Source of the DNA: Clostridia bacterium
GTDB lineage: Bacteria > Bacillota_A > Clostridia > Oscillospirales > CAG-272
Direction of reading: 5' to 3'
NCBI GenBank assembly: GCA_017501345.1
Contig: JAFVXC010000001.1
Span: forward strand, 1-42,326
Length of the DNA: 42,326 nt
The position numbers and the translations under genes were made by a program. The first letter of the stretch is position 1, and every line of letters starts with the position of its first letter. Below are positions 32,697 through 41,981 of this stretch, piece by piece. The notes beneath the pieces are model-generated. The model was given only the letters and a program-made list of their open reading frames with translations, ran no database searches and was not told where the DNA came from.

Positions 32697-34853
32697 ATGC
32701 AAAAAAACTGCCACGATCCCATCCACGCGATCTTCAGCGACGAGAGCCCGCGCTATCGCTTTCCCGCAGAGCCCGATCCGGGGGATACAGTCCGTCTTTC
32801 ACTTCGCACTCCGAGAGGACGAGCCGCACGCGTCGTGCTTTCGCTCGGGAAGGACGAGACCGCGCTTCAAATGTCCCGTAGAGAGATGGCGGAGGGAGCA
32901 CACGGCTCGGAATACTTCGACTATTATGACGCCTCGATCGACTGCCCGAAGGCGGCTCTTCCCTACCGCTTTCTCATAGAGCTCGACGGCGAGACCTATC
33001 TTTGCAACCGCACGGGCGTATCCCTTCTTCCACTCGGTGCATCTGCCGTGACCGACGGTGACTTCTGCATCCTCCCCTCCTTTCACGTGCCCGATTGGGC
33101 AAGGGGTGCCGTGATGTACCAGATCTTTCCCGACCGCTTCTGTAGTGGCGACGAAAAAAATGACGTCACGAGCCGCGAATACTACTACACGGGCGGTCAC
33201 GTCGAGAGGGCTAGCGATTGGAACGCCCTCCCGACGGATACCGATTACCGACGCTTCTACGGTGGCGACCTGCGCGGCATTCTCGACAAGCTCGACTATA
33301 TCCGTTCGCTCGGCGTCGAGGTCATCTATCTGAATCCGATCTTCGTCTCTCCCTCAAGTCACAAATACGATGCAGAGGACTATGATCACGTCGACCCGCA
33401 TTTCGGAGTGATCACAGACGATCTTCCGTATGAAATGGAGCCGTGGGAAAAGAGCAACGCCACTGCACTGAGATATATCCGCCGCGTAACGTCAAGGGAA
33501 AATCTCGACGCGAGCGACGCGCTACTCGCTCACCTCTGCGCGGAGATCCATAAAAGAGGGATGCGGATCATCCTCGACGGCGTTTTCAATCACTGCGGCT
33601 CATTTCATAAATGGATGGATCGCGAGGGGATCTATCACTCGAGGGAGGGCGCATATCACACAGAGGACAGCCCCTACCGCAGCTTCTTTCGCTTTTCGGA
33701 CACGGGGGAGGACGGTCACACCGCATACGAGGGCTGGTGGGGACACGACACCCTGCCGAAGCTGAATTACGAGGGCTCTGAGGCACTCGTCGGTGAGATC
33801 CTGCGCATTGCGGAAAAATGGGTGTCCCCACCGTACTCCGCGGACGGCTGGCGACTCGACGTCGCTGCGGATCTCGGGCATTCTCCCGAATATAACCACG
33901 CCTTTTGGAAGAGCTTCCGCAAACGCGTAAAGGAAGCGAATCCCGATGCGATCATCCTCGCAGAGCACTACGGCTCACCGCGCGCGTGGCTCTCGGGCGA
34001 CGAGTGGGACACCGTAATGAACTACGATGCCTTTATGGAGCCCGTCTCCTTCTTCCTCACGGGAATGGAGAAGCACAGCGACGGAATGCGCGAGGATCTC
34101 TATCAAAACGGCGAGGCGTTCTTCGGTCTGATGCTCGAAAAAATGGCGCATCTCCCCATACAGTCCCTTCTCACTGCAATGAACGAGCTCTCAAATCACG
34201 ACCATTCGCGCTTCCTCACGCGCACAAGCCGCACGGTCGGGCGTATCTCCACGGTCGGATCGGAGGCGGCGTCACGCGGTATAAATAAAGCGGTCTTCCG
34301 TGAGGCTGTGACGATCCAGATGACCTGGCCGGGCGCTCCGACGATCTATTACGCCGACGAGGCGGGACAGGTTGGCTTTACCGATCCCGACAGCCGCCGC
34401 ACCTATCCGTGGGGACACGAGGATCTCGGGCTCATCGATCTGCACCGTGCGCTCACCGCAGTGAGGCGGCTCTGCCCCGTGCTCCGCGACGGTTCTTTGA
34501 AGCCGCTTTTCGCATCTTACGGACAGATCGCCTACGGAAGATTTGACGAGGAGAAGGGCGATGCCGCCGTTATCGCGGTCAACAATACGGCAGAGGACCG
34601 TACCCTCCCCCTCCCCACGTGGGAGCTCGGTCTCCCGACAACCGCCGTCTTCGGGGAGATCTTCCGCTCGGACAGGCAAGGAATCATCCTACAGGAGGGC
34701 TTTCTTCCCTCCCTCTCACACGACGTGCGGCGCACAAATTCTATCACGCACACAGCAGAAGGCGGCATCCTCACGCTGACGCTCCCTCCCGAGTCGTCGG
34801 TCATCCTCGTCACCAAAATCGGGCAATACGAAAGGCGGTACAAGACAAAATGA
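32697..34853 (+). CDS. GH13 alpha-glucan hydrolase (neopullulanase/maltogenic amylase type)
   Basis: 718 residues from ATG 32697 (AAAGGAGA). N-terminal beta-sandwich like CBM34 (1-130), then a GH13 barrel opening with VMYQIFPDRFCSGD. Catalytic residues: Asp in GWRLDVA (about 383), Glu in IILAEHYG (about 419), Asp in SNHDHSRF (about 500); conserved GVFNHCG is present. No signal peptide, so it degrades imported maltodextrins or cyclodextrins, or intracellular glycogen. It overlaps glgB by ATGA, tying hydrolysis and branching. Exact specificity cannot be read. Confidence 0.9.
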   Translation: MQKNCHDPIHAIFSDESPRYRFPAEPDPGDTVRLSLRTPRGRAARVVLSLGKDETALQMSRREMAEGAHGSEYFDYYDASIDCPKAALPYRFLIELDGETYLCNRTGVSLLPLGASAVTDGDFCILPSFHVPDWARGAVMYQIFPDRFCSGDEKNDVTSREYYYTGGHVERASDWNALPTDTDYRRFYGGDLRGILDKLDYIRSLGVEVIYLNPIFVSPSSHKYDAEDYDHVDPHFGVITDDLPYEMEPWEKSNATALRYIRRVTSRENLDASDALLAHLCAEIHKRGMRIILDGVFNHCGSFHKWMDREGIYHSREGAYHTEDSPYRSFFRFSDTGEDGHTAYEGWWGHDTLPKLNYEGSEALVGEILRIAEKWVSPPYSADGWRLDVAADLGHSPEYNHAFWKSFRKRVKEANPDAIILAEHYGSPRAWLSGDEWDTVMNYDAFMEPVSFFLTGMEKHSDGMREDLYQNGEAFFGLMLEKMAHLPIQSLLTAMNELSNHDHSRFLTRTSRTVGRISTVGSEAASRGINKAVFREAVTIQMTWPGAPTIYYADEAGQVGFTDPDSRRTYPWGHEDLGLIDLHRALTAVRRLCPVLRDGSLKPLFASYGQIAYGRFDEEKGDAAVIAVNNTAEDRTLPLPTWELGLPTTAVFGEIFRSDRQGIILQEGFLPSLSHDVRRTNSITHTAEGGILTLTLPPESSVILVTKIGQYERRYKTK

Positions 34854-36748
34854 ATCCGAAAATCTCCTTCTCTCCTCTTGATCTCTACCTTTTTCACGAG
34901 GGCACACACCGTTCGCTCTACCAAAAAATGGGCGCACATATTACAGCCGAAAGCGGCATCCCGGGAACGCACTTCAGACTGTGGGCGCCGAACGCGCGGG
35001 CGGCTGCCCTTCTCTCCGCACGTGGAAATTGGCAAAGCTCCGCGCATCCGATGGAGCGACGGGACGGAGGCATCTGGGAATGCTTCGTCCCCGAAATGGG
35101 CGAGGGCGAGCTCTATCGCTATGCGATCACGGGCGCGGACGGCATCTGCCGCTACAAATCCGACCCGTTTGCCTTCCATTCGGAGCTTCGCCCGAGAAGT
35201 GCCTCGATCGTGTCATCGCTCGGCGGCTACGTATGGAGCGACCACGCGTGGATGCACCAAAGAGAGCGCTCCGATCCGCGAGAGAAGCCGATCGCGGTCT
35301 ACGAGGTGCACCTCGGCTCGTGGAAAAAGGATTACGGATACAGCCCCGAGACCGGCTTTCTGAATTACCGCACGCTCGCGCATCAGCTTGCGGACTACGT
35401 TTCCTATATGGGCTACACACACGTCGAGCTGATCGGTATCTCGGAGCATCCGCTCGACGCGTCGTGGGGCTATCAGGTGACGGGATACTACTCCCCCACG
35501 AGCCGCTACGGCACCCCCGACGATTTCCGCTATTTCGTCGATCATATGCACCGAAGCGGCATCGGCGTGATCCTTGACTGGGTCCCCGCGCATTTCCCGA
35601 AGGACGCGTTCGGGCTCTCCGACTTCGACGGCACCTGCCTCTATGAGCACACCGATCCCCTACGGCGCGAATACCCCGAATGGGGCACGCGAGCGTTCGA
35701 CCTCGGGAAAAGCGAGGTCGTATCCTTCCTCACGTCGAACGCCTTCTACTGGATAAGAGAGTTCCACGTCGACGCACTCCGCGTCGATGCGGTCGCCGCG
35801 ATCCTCTTTTCAAGCTTCGGGAGATATGAATGGAGACCGAATCGCTACGGCGGTCCCGAGGATCTTGAGGGCATCGCATTCCTGCAAAGGCTGAACCGTG
35901 CCCTTTCCGAGGAGACGAGCGCCTACCTCATCGCAGAGGATTCCTCGATTATGTCGGGGATCACAAAAAGAGTCGAGGACGGCGGCATCGGCTTCAAATT
36001 CAAATGGAATATGGGCTGGATGAACGACACGCTTCGATATGTGAAGGAGGATCCGCTCTACCGCGGCTACCATCACGATAAGATCACCCACAGCATCGAC
36101 TACGCCTTTCTCGAAAGCTTTATGCTTGTCCTCTCGCACGACGAGGTCGTGCATCTGAAGCGCTCGATGCTTGAAAAGATCCCCGGGCGCATCGAGGATA
36201 AATTCGGCGGACTCAAAACGCTCTATACCTATCAGATGACGCATCCCGGGAAGAAGCTCCTCTTTATGGGGCAGGATTTCGCAGAGACCGCGGAATGGAT
36301 GGAGGACCGTGAGATCAACTGGAGCTTGACCTATCACTCGGGCCACCGCGACGTGATGAATTGTATGCGCCGCCTGCTCACGCTCTATAAAAAGCACCCG
36401 GTGCTCTACGTTGACGCAGGCGATCCCGCGACCTTCGAATGGGTAAATCGAAGCGACGCAATGCGCGCAACGGTAAGCTATATGCGCCGAAATCCGTGGA
36501 ATTATAACGACGCGCTGCTCGTGATCTGTAATTTTGCTCCTATGGATCACGGCACCTATACCTGCGGTGTTCCCTCCCCCGGATCGTATCGAAGGATCTT
36601 CAGCACGATCGACGTGGGAGACGTACCGCCCGCAAGCCAACCGATCTACCACGCCGAAAACCGCCCGTGCGACGGCTACCCATACGCGCTCACCCTCCAC
36701 CTCCACCCCTACGAATCGGTGGTCTTTGCATTCCAAGCGGAAGAATAA
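34850..36748 (+). CDS. glgB: 1,4-alpha-glucan branching enzyme
   Basis: 632 residues from ATG 34850, overlapping the upstream stop. CBM48 domain (about 35-125: FRLWAPNARAAALLS, ELYRYAI), GH13_9 barrel with HVELIGISEHPLDASWGYQVTG split as typical of GlgB, nucleophile Asp in FHVDALRVDAV (about 307), acid Glu in LIAEDSS (about 360) and Asp in LSHDEVVHLK (about 427), then an all-beta C-domain. It makes alpha-1,6 branches in glycogen. No glgA, glgC or glgP is nearby, so the pair may handle dietary alpha-glucan as much as stored glycogen. Confidence 0.94.
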   Translation: MNPKISFSPLDLYLFHEGTHRSLYQKMGAHITAESGIPGTHFRLWAPNARAAALLSARGNWQSSAHPMERRDGGIWECFVPEMGEGELYRYAITGADGICRYKSDPFAFHSELRPRSASIVSSLGGYVWSDHAWMHQRERSDPREKPIAVYEVHLGSWKKDYGYSPETGFLNYRTLAHQLADYVSYMGYTHVELIGISEHPLDASWGYQVTGYYSPTSRYGTPDDFRYFVDHMHRSGIGVILDWVPAHFPKDAFGLSDFDGTCLYEHTDPLRREYPEWGTRAFDLGKSEVVSFLTSNAFYWIREFHVDALRVDAVAAILFSSFGRYEWRPNRYGGPEDLEGIAFLQRLNRALSEETSAYLIAEDSSIMSGITKRVEDGGIGFKFKWNMGWMNDTLRYVKEDPLYRGYHHDKITHSIDYAFLESFMLVLSHDEVVHLKRSMLEKIPGRIEDKFGGLKTLYTYQMTHPGKKLLFMGQDFAETAEWMEDREINWSLTYHSGHRDVMNCMRRLLTLYKKHPVLYVDAGDPATFEWVNRSDAMRATVSYMRRNPWNYNDALLVICNFAPMDHGTYTCGVPSPGSYRRIFSTIDVGDVPPASQPIYHAENRPCDGYPYALTLHLHPYESVVFAFQAEE

Positions 36749-36761
36749 CGCGACACAAAAA

Positions 36762-36784
36762 GGGCTACCGCAATGCGGTAGCCC
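36762..36784 (-). terminator. Terminator between glgB and the surface protein gene
   Basis: GGGCTACCGC-AAT-GCGGTAGCCC, 10 perfect pairs. The minus-strand side is followed by TTTTTGTGTC, serving the surface protein gene; the plus side has a weaker GTTGGGGTTTT. Confidence 0.85.
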
Positions 36785-36821
36785 GTTGGGGTTTTGATCC
36801 GTATGGGATCTATTTGTGAGA

Positions 36822-39800
36822 TTAGTATACGTCTACGCCGTCAACAACAACGTTGAGCTTATCGGTTCCCATGGAGTTCTTGTTGCCCCACAGGGTGGAT
36901 CCGGTATTGATGCCCTTATCGTTGATCTCATAGCCGTTAACGATGGTGTTGTTAACGATCAGCTCGTAAGACTTACCGTAATCGTTTCCGATCTCAACAG
37001 CAGCCTTCAGATCGGTGAGACCGCCGTTGTCGTTGAAGATACAATCATTCAAGGTCAACTTGGTATTTTCCGTACCGTAAAGCAGAAGAGCCTTACCGTC
37101 GGAATTGAAGGTGCAGTTGTTGAAGGTGGCCTCGGGAGCGCCCCAAGTCCAGATGTTATAAACGTCACCGCTTACGTTAAAGGTGCAGTTGTTGAATTCA
37201 CTGTTACCGTAAAGCGTATAGGTTCCGTTAATGGTGCAGTTGTTGTAAGTAGCGTTACAACGTGCGTAACCAATATAAGTGGAGCTATTGGTTGTGATCG
37301 TAATATTCTCAAAAACAACCGTGGAGCCGTCAAGACCGTAATCACAGTTTTCTCCTCCGGATCCAACCTTGGTCACTGCAACACTGGTATCAGCGCCGCT
37401 ACCAACGATGGTCAGGGTCTTACCCTTAGCCGCAGCAGGAATAATGTAATTGCCGGAGCTCAGATAGACGGTACCTGCACCATTGGAAACAGCAGTACCA
37501 AACGTGGTGGCATCGCTTGCATAGGCATAGGTCTTTCCGGTGGTTGCATCGGTGTAAACGCCGTTTTCGTTAGGAGTTTGAGCGCAAACGATTTTGTATC
37601 CGCCGTAATCCTTTGCAGCAGTATCGGCAGCAAGAAGACGTGCCTTGATTTCTTCATTTGCAACTGTCACAGTAATTGCAGAACCGTCACCGTTTTCTTT
37701 GTTAGTAAAGATCATTCCTTTGCCTGCAAATGTTACGTTGGTACCCTTCAGGGTAACAGAAATAAGCTTTGTACAAGCACGGAACGCATATACGGGAATT
37801 TCTACGTCACCTTCAATTATAACGGAGGTCACTTCCTTCATATCTCTGCAAGCACCGTACTCAAGAATTTCAACGGTTGCAGGAATGCTCAAAGTAGTAA
37901 TTCCGCTGTTCTGGAAAGCTTCCTTGGAGATTGTGGTAACGGTCGAAGGAATTACGACCTCGGTCACATTGAGTGCATTACGGAATGCCTGATAGCTAAT
38001 GTTGGTCAGACCCTCATTCAGTACAACCTTAGAAGCAGAAGTGTCGCGGAATGCTCTGTCATTAAGCGTAGTTACAGTAGAAGAGAGAATAATTTCTTCA
38101 ACATTGCTGTTGTATGCAAACGCATATCCACCGATGGTGTCAACACCCTCGGGAACAGTTACGGTAGTTCCCTCGTAATCAGCGGGAACCAGATACAGCG
38201 TCACCTCATCCGTGACACCGTCGGTAATCAGGGTCAAGCCGTCAACTTCGGAGAAGCTGTAAACCTCAAGCGTGCTGTTTGCGTCAACACCTGCGGTTGT
38301 CCAACCGTCAGCGATGGTGCAGTCCGTAAATTCGGCGCTCTCATTAGAACCGCGGAAGTAAACAAGGTGCTTCGTTCCCTCGGACTCGTAAACGGTAATA
38401 TCGGAATCCGTGACCGTGATGTCAACATTAGAGCCGTTGGTACGAACGAAGTATCTGCCGGCATTCACAGTACAGTTTTCTACGTTGACGTCGCCGCTGT
38501 TCTGAATATTGATGAAGCCGTTAGGAGCATCTGTAACAACAGAATTCTTTACGTCAATAAGCGTATCCACATAGCCGGAAATGCAGGTTCCGTTGAAGGT
38601 ACAGCCGTCAAATGCTACGTTACCGATTCTGTTGGCACCGGAAGCACCGACAGTTACATATTCGCCGGTAAACACGCAACCGCTGAAGAAAATATTGGAT
38701 GCAGCCGCAGTCAGATCAATCGTCTTAGCGGTATTCGCAAAGGCGATATTCTCAAAGGTAGTAACCGCAGTAGCGGTGGGGAAGCCTGCCTGTGCATCAG
38801 CAAAGCCGTTGACCGTGACGTTACCGGTGAAGGTAACGGCAGGAGCGGTCTGTGCGCCGCGCAGAGAGTAAGTGGAAGCGGTCTCGCCAACAAAGGTAAT
38901 TACAGTGTTGGGATCGCCTGCGGGAACACCGCCCTGATAGTTGTTACCGGTACCGCGACCAACGATGCCGTTCCACTTAGGATACTGGTTGATTACGTGG
39001 TCAGCCGAATATTCACCTGCTGCCATATAAACGTAAACCTGCTTGTTCCAATAAGCCTCGTTGGTCTTAATGGTTTCAAGTGCAGCGGTCAGCTCAGCGT
39101 CGTTGGAAACATACAGCTGCATAGTGGTGCCAACCTCAGTGGACTTAACACCGTTGATAATGATGTTCTCAGGCTTCAGGTTGATGCTCTGTACGTCGAT
39201 AGCACCGACGGAGCTGCTTGCATCATAGTTGAAGTAAACAAAGGTATCCTGCGTTGCGGCAACACTCGTCACAGGAGACGCGCACATAGCAACGTCTTCA
39301 ATATGAGAGTTGTAGAGCCAAACATAGCTTGCAGTTTCCTCGCCGTGTGCGGCATCACTTGCCTCGTCGATCATAATGTCCTTGCCGCCGGTGTTCTTGA
39401 TCGTTACGTTTTTCAGAGTAACGACAGAGTTCCAACGAACATAGATACCCTCGCGGGTATTGCCCTTACCGTCCATCGTCACGTTCTCAAAGGTAACGTT
39501 TGCGCCGTTCTTAACGGTAAAGATATGCGTACCGCCGTAATTCTTGTTGATGATAACCTCACCAAGACCTACAACAGTAACATTCTTGCCTTCAACGACA
39601 ATAGGACCGCTTGCTACGTTATGCACACCGTTTTCAAGGAATACAACACCGCCGTCTTCAGCGTTCTTGATAGCCTCAGCAATGCTTTCGCCGGGAGCGA
39701 CGGCAACGGAAGCCTTTTCGTCGTAATCACTACCGAAGCTATCCTCTTCAGCCCCGAGCTGAGTAGCCATAATGTTGATACCAAGGTCGATCTGGGGAAC

Positions 39801-40382
39801 GTTCACGCCATCGTGGTTTGCGTCGTTGCCAACCGTCGTGGGCATATAAACGACCAGAGCGAGGTAAACGGGAGCTGCAGCTGCCTCGAGCTTACCGGAC
39901 TTCGAGTAGCCTGCCGAGATCTTCGTCGTCTCGGTTGCATTTACCATAGCGGCCTCGCGGGTCTCGTATGCACCGGTTTCGCCGTTTACACCCTCAACAA
40001 CGTCGAAGTAGATGTAGTCGGAGAGCTTGAAGCTTTCGCCCTCTGCATTCACGCCGGACTTCTCAGAAACGATGTTCACGCCGAGCTGATACTTCAGCGC
40101 AAGCGTGCCTGCGTTCGTAATTCTGAGATACGCTACGTCAACGTAACCGGGCTCCCAAAGGTTGCCGTCGAGAATGTTGGAAACGTTTTCCACACTCTCC
40201 CAGGAATCTCCGTCCCAGTATTCAAGCGCAACGTCGAGATTTCCCGACTTGATCACATTGTTCGCACTCGTTACAGAGTCGGTAAACCACGCGTAGGTGG
40301 TACCGAGCAGCATCGAGAAGCAAAGCAGCAGCGACAGCGCGCTCATCAGAAGCGCTCTTTTCGTGCTATGTCTTTTCGTCAT
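36822..40382 (-). CDS. Large secreted surface protein: SipW-type leader, beta-helix and leucine-rich repeats
   Basis: 1186 residues from ATG 40382 (GGAGG upstream). The N-terminus (signal ending TTYAWFTDSVTSANNVIKSG) is like TasA/camelysin proteins processed by SipW. About residues 230-710 read as a right-handed beta-helix with repeats such as VTFENVTMDG and VTLKNVTIKN; about 740-895 are BspA-like repeats (VEEIILSSTVTTLNDRAF); about 960-1186 return to beta-helix (NNCTINGTYTLYGNSEFNNC). No LPXTG anchor. It is likely an adhesin or matrix protein. All 1187 codons avoid TTA, CTA and TCA, as a fully open antisense frame shows, a sign of strong codon bias and high expression. Its leader has a G11 tract. 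Confidence 0.88.
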   Translation of the reverse strand: MTKRHSTKRALLMSALSLLLCFSMLLGTTYAWFTDSVTSANNVIKSGNLDVALEYWDGDSWESVENVSNILDGNLWEPGYVDVAYLRITNAGTLALKYQLGVNIVSEKSGVNAEGESFKLSDYIYFDVVEGVNGETGAYETREAAMVNATETTKISAGYSKSGKLEAAAAPVYLALVVYMPTTVGNDANHDGVNVPQIDLGINIMATQLGAEEDSFGSDYDEKASVAVAPGESIAEAIKNAEDGGVVFLENGVHNVASGPIVVEGKNVTVVGLGEVIINKNYGGTHIFTVKNGANVTFENVTMDGKGNTREGIYVRWNSVVTLKNVTIKNTGGKDIMIDEASDAAHGEETASYVWLYNSHIEDVAMCASPVTSVAATQDTFVYFNYDASSSVGAIDVQSINLKPENIIINGVKSTEVGTTMQLYVSNDAELTAALETIKTNEAYWNKQVYVYMAAGEYSADHVINQYPKWNGIVGRGTGNNYQGGVPAGDPNTVITFVGETASTYSLRGAQTAPAVTFTGNVTVNGFADAQAGFPTATAVTTFENIAFANTAKTIDLTAAASNIFFSGCVFTGEYVTVGASGANRIGNVAFDGCTFNGTCISGYVDTLIDVKNSVVTDAPNGFINIQNSGDVNVENCTVNAGRYFVRTNGSNVDITVTDSDITVYESEGTKHLVYFRGSNESAEFTDCTIADGWTTAGVDANSTLEVYSFSEVDGLTLITDGVTDEVTLYLVPADYEGTTVTVPEGVDTIGGYAFAYNSNVEEIILSSTVTTLNDRAFRDTSASKVVLNEGLTNISYQAFRNALNVTEVVIPSTVTTISKEAFQNSGITTLSIPATVEILEYGACRDMKEVTSVIIEGDVEIPVYAFRACTKLISVTLKGTNVTFAGKGMIFTNKENGDGSAITVTVANEEIKARLLAADTAAKDYGGYKIVCAQTPNENGVYTDATTGKTYAYASDATTFGTAVSNGAGTVYLSSGNYIIPAAAKGKTLTIVGSGADTSVAVTKVGSGGENCDYGLDGSTVVFENITITTNSSTYIGYARCNATYNNCTINGTYTLYGNSEFNNCTFNVSGDVYNIWTWGAPEATFNNCTFNSDGKALLLYGTENTKLTLNDCIFNDNGGLTDLKAAVEIGNDYGKSYELIVNNTIVNGYEINDKGINTGSTLWGNKNSMGTDKLNVVVDGVDVY

Positions 40383-40506
40383 TTGTTTTTCCTCCTGAAA
40401 TAGATTTTCGATTGACGAATATATCTGAACGCCGAATGCGTAAAGATCAAAAAATTGAATACAAGTTACACTTGTAGCGCTTTGTGTAAAATGCACAAAA
40501 TCAGAC

Positions 40507-40558
40507 AAATCACCCCCCCCCCCGATCGTCATTTTGACGAAACGAGAGAGGGTGATTT
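40507..40558 (-). promoter_or_regulatory. Leader hairpin with G11 tract upstream of the surface protein gene
   Basis: AAATCACCC (40507-40515) and GGGTGATTT (40550-40558) are inverted repeats; an inner CGTCA-TTT-TGACG hairpin lies at 40527-40539. The C run at 40513-40523 (11 C, so G11 in the transcript) forms one arm. It lies in the roughly 197-base untranslated leader between promoter and ATG. Confidence 0.7.
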
Positions 40559-40585
40559 CCCAAACACACGTTTTTTTGTGGTGAA

Positions 40586-40614
40586 ATTATACCACCATCC
40601 GGGCGAAATGTCAA
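40586..40614 (-). promoter_or_regulatory. Consensus promoter of the surface protein gene
   Basis: Minus strand TTGACA, 17 bp, TATAAT, preceded by GGTGG. Perfect match to both hexamers. Confidence 0.88.
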
Positions 40615-40766
40615 TGCCTGCCACCAAAAAAAAGAATCTTAGCAAAAAAAATTTACATTTTCGCGGGTTTTCGACTCAGGCACGTTTCTCCGTAAAAAGC
40701 GTATCGAAGACACATACATCGGGCAAACTATCCCGTGAAAAAAGAAACAGATACGGAGGCAATTCT

Positions 40767-41822
40767 ATGTACCATCGCACCGAACACACGGGCTTCACGG
40801 AGGCGTTCCGCCGAAACACCCTCGCGGAATACCCGAAAGGCACCGGCACGATCGAAAAGCCCGTCGGCATCCACCGCCCGAAAAATCAAACCCTGCGCGG
40901 AAAATGTGCCGTGATCGGATGCGGATTTGTCGGCGCGACCACCGCCTTTTCCCTCGTGCAAAGCGAGCTTTTTTCTTCGATGGTCCTGATCGACATCGAC
41001 ACACACAAGGCAGAGGGCGAGGCGGCAGATCTCAGCCACGGTCTCCCCTTTCACGCACCGATGGAGATCTATGCAGGTGACTACGACGATCTCACCGACG
41101 CCTCGCTCATCATCATTACGGCAGGCGCAAGTCAGAAGCCCGGTGAGACCCGCATTGATCTCGCTATGAAGAATACGCAGATCTTCCGCTCGATCCTTCG
41201 TGAGATCACGCGCTACAACGACAGCGCGATCCTCCTCGTCGTCACGAACCCCGTCGATATTCTGACCTATCAGACGATCCTGTTTTCGGGCTTTTCTCCA
41301 AGCCGCGTCATCGGCTCAGGGACCGTTCTTGATACCGCGCGGCTGAAATATCTCGTCGGCAAGGAGCTCGGCGTCGATTTCCGAAACGTGCACACCTTCA
41401 TCATCGGCGAGCACGGCGACAGCGAGCTTCCCGTATGGAGCTCCGCCAACATTTCGGGGGTCGATCTCGACCACTACTGCGGCACCTGCGTCGAAGGTCC
41501 CGGAATCGACCGCCTGCACGAGCTTTTCGAGAGCGTGAAGAATTCTGCGTATCACATCATCGAAGCGAAGGGGGCGACCTATTACGCCATCGCGGAGTCG
41601 GTACGCCGTATCGCCGAGGCGATCGTCCGCGACGAGGACACGATCCTCCCCGTCTCCACCCTTCTCACAGGACAGTACGGCATATCGGACGTCTGCCTCA
41701 GCATCCCCTGCGTCGTCGGCGCAAACGGCATCCATCAGACCCTCGAGATCCCGCTCAACGAAAGCGAAACCGCGCGCCTGCGAAAATCCGCTGAGATCAT
41801 TCGCTCGATCCTCGACCGATAA
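40767..41822 (+). CDS. ldh: L-lactate dehydrogenase
   Basis: 351 residues from ATG 40767 (CGGAGG upstream). NAD site CAVIGCGFVGATTAFSL (about 49), substrate loop GASQKPGETR, whose Gln (not Arg) marks lactate rather than malate dehydrogenase, NPVDILTYQT, and catalytic His in IGEHGDSELPVW (about 217). Reduces pyruvate to L-lactate, regenerating NAD+. The first 45 residues (with Arg- and Pro-rich stretches) are an extension that most LDHs of about 315 residues lack; the next possible start would cut into the Rossmann strand. Divergent from the surface protein gene across a 384-base region. Confidence 0.93.
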   Translation: MYHRTEHTGFTEAFRRNTLAEYPKGTGTIEKPVGIHRPKNQTLRGKCAVIGCGFVGATTAFSLVQSELFSSMVLIDIDTHKAEGEAADLSHGLPFHAPMEIYAGDYDDLTDASLIIITAGASQKPGETRIDLAMKNTQIFRSILREITRYNDSAILLVVTNPVDILTYQTILFSGFSPSRVIGSGTVLDTARLKYLVGKELGVDFRNVHTFIIGEHGDSELPVWSSANISGVDLDHYCGTCVEGPGIDRLHELFESVKNSAYHIIEAKGATYYAIAESVRRIAEAIVRDEDTILPVSTLLTGQYGISDVCLSIPCVVGANGIHQTLEIPLNESETARLRKSAEIIRSILDR

Positions 41823-41863
41823 TGCGCGAGAGCGTAAATTCGGATATTTTTCCGTTCCGTGTC

Positions 41864-41892
41864 TTGACAAAGCCAAAAAAATGTGCTATACT
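41864..41892 (+). promoter_or_regulatory. Promoter of the interrupted tRNA-Ser locus
   Basis: TTGACA (41864-41869), 17 bp, TATACT (41887-41892), 22 bases ahead of the first tRNA-Ser half. Confidence 0.75.
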
Positions 41893-41913
41893 GTATCGGT
41901 GACCGAGACACGT

Positions 41914-41952
41914 GGAGGTGTACTCAAGTGGCCGAAGAGATCAGTCTTGAAA
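41914..41952 (+). pseudogene. Truncated tRNA-Ser (TGA), 5' half, copy 1
   Basis: GGAGGTG acceptor strand, D-arm CTCAAGTGGCCGAAGAG, then TCAGT-CTTGAAA with anticodon TGA; sequence departs directly after the anticodon loop and no variable or T arm follows. It has a promoter. The break at the anticodon loop suggests a recombination site. Confidence 0.8.
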
Positions 41953-41981
41953 TTTGTACTCGTTATTGGAAAGCCACACCC

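Noticed and set aside
36816..40403. 1195-codon ORF on the plus strand opposite the surface protein gene
   Set aside because: It is the codon-aligned antisense of a gene with clear signal peptide, domains, ribosome site and promoter. Its residue composition is unlike a folded protein and it has no ribosome site.
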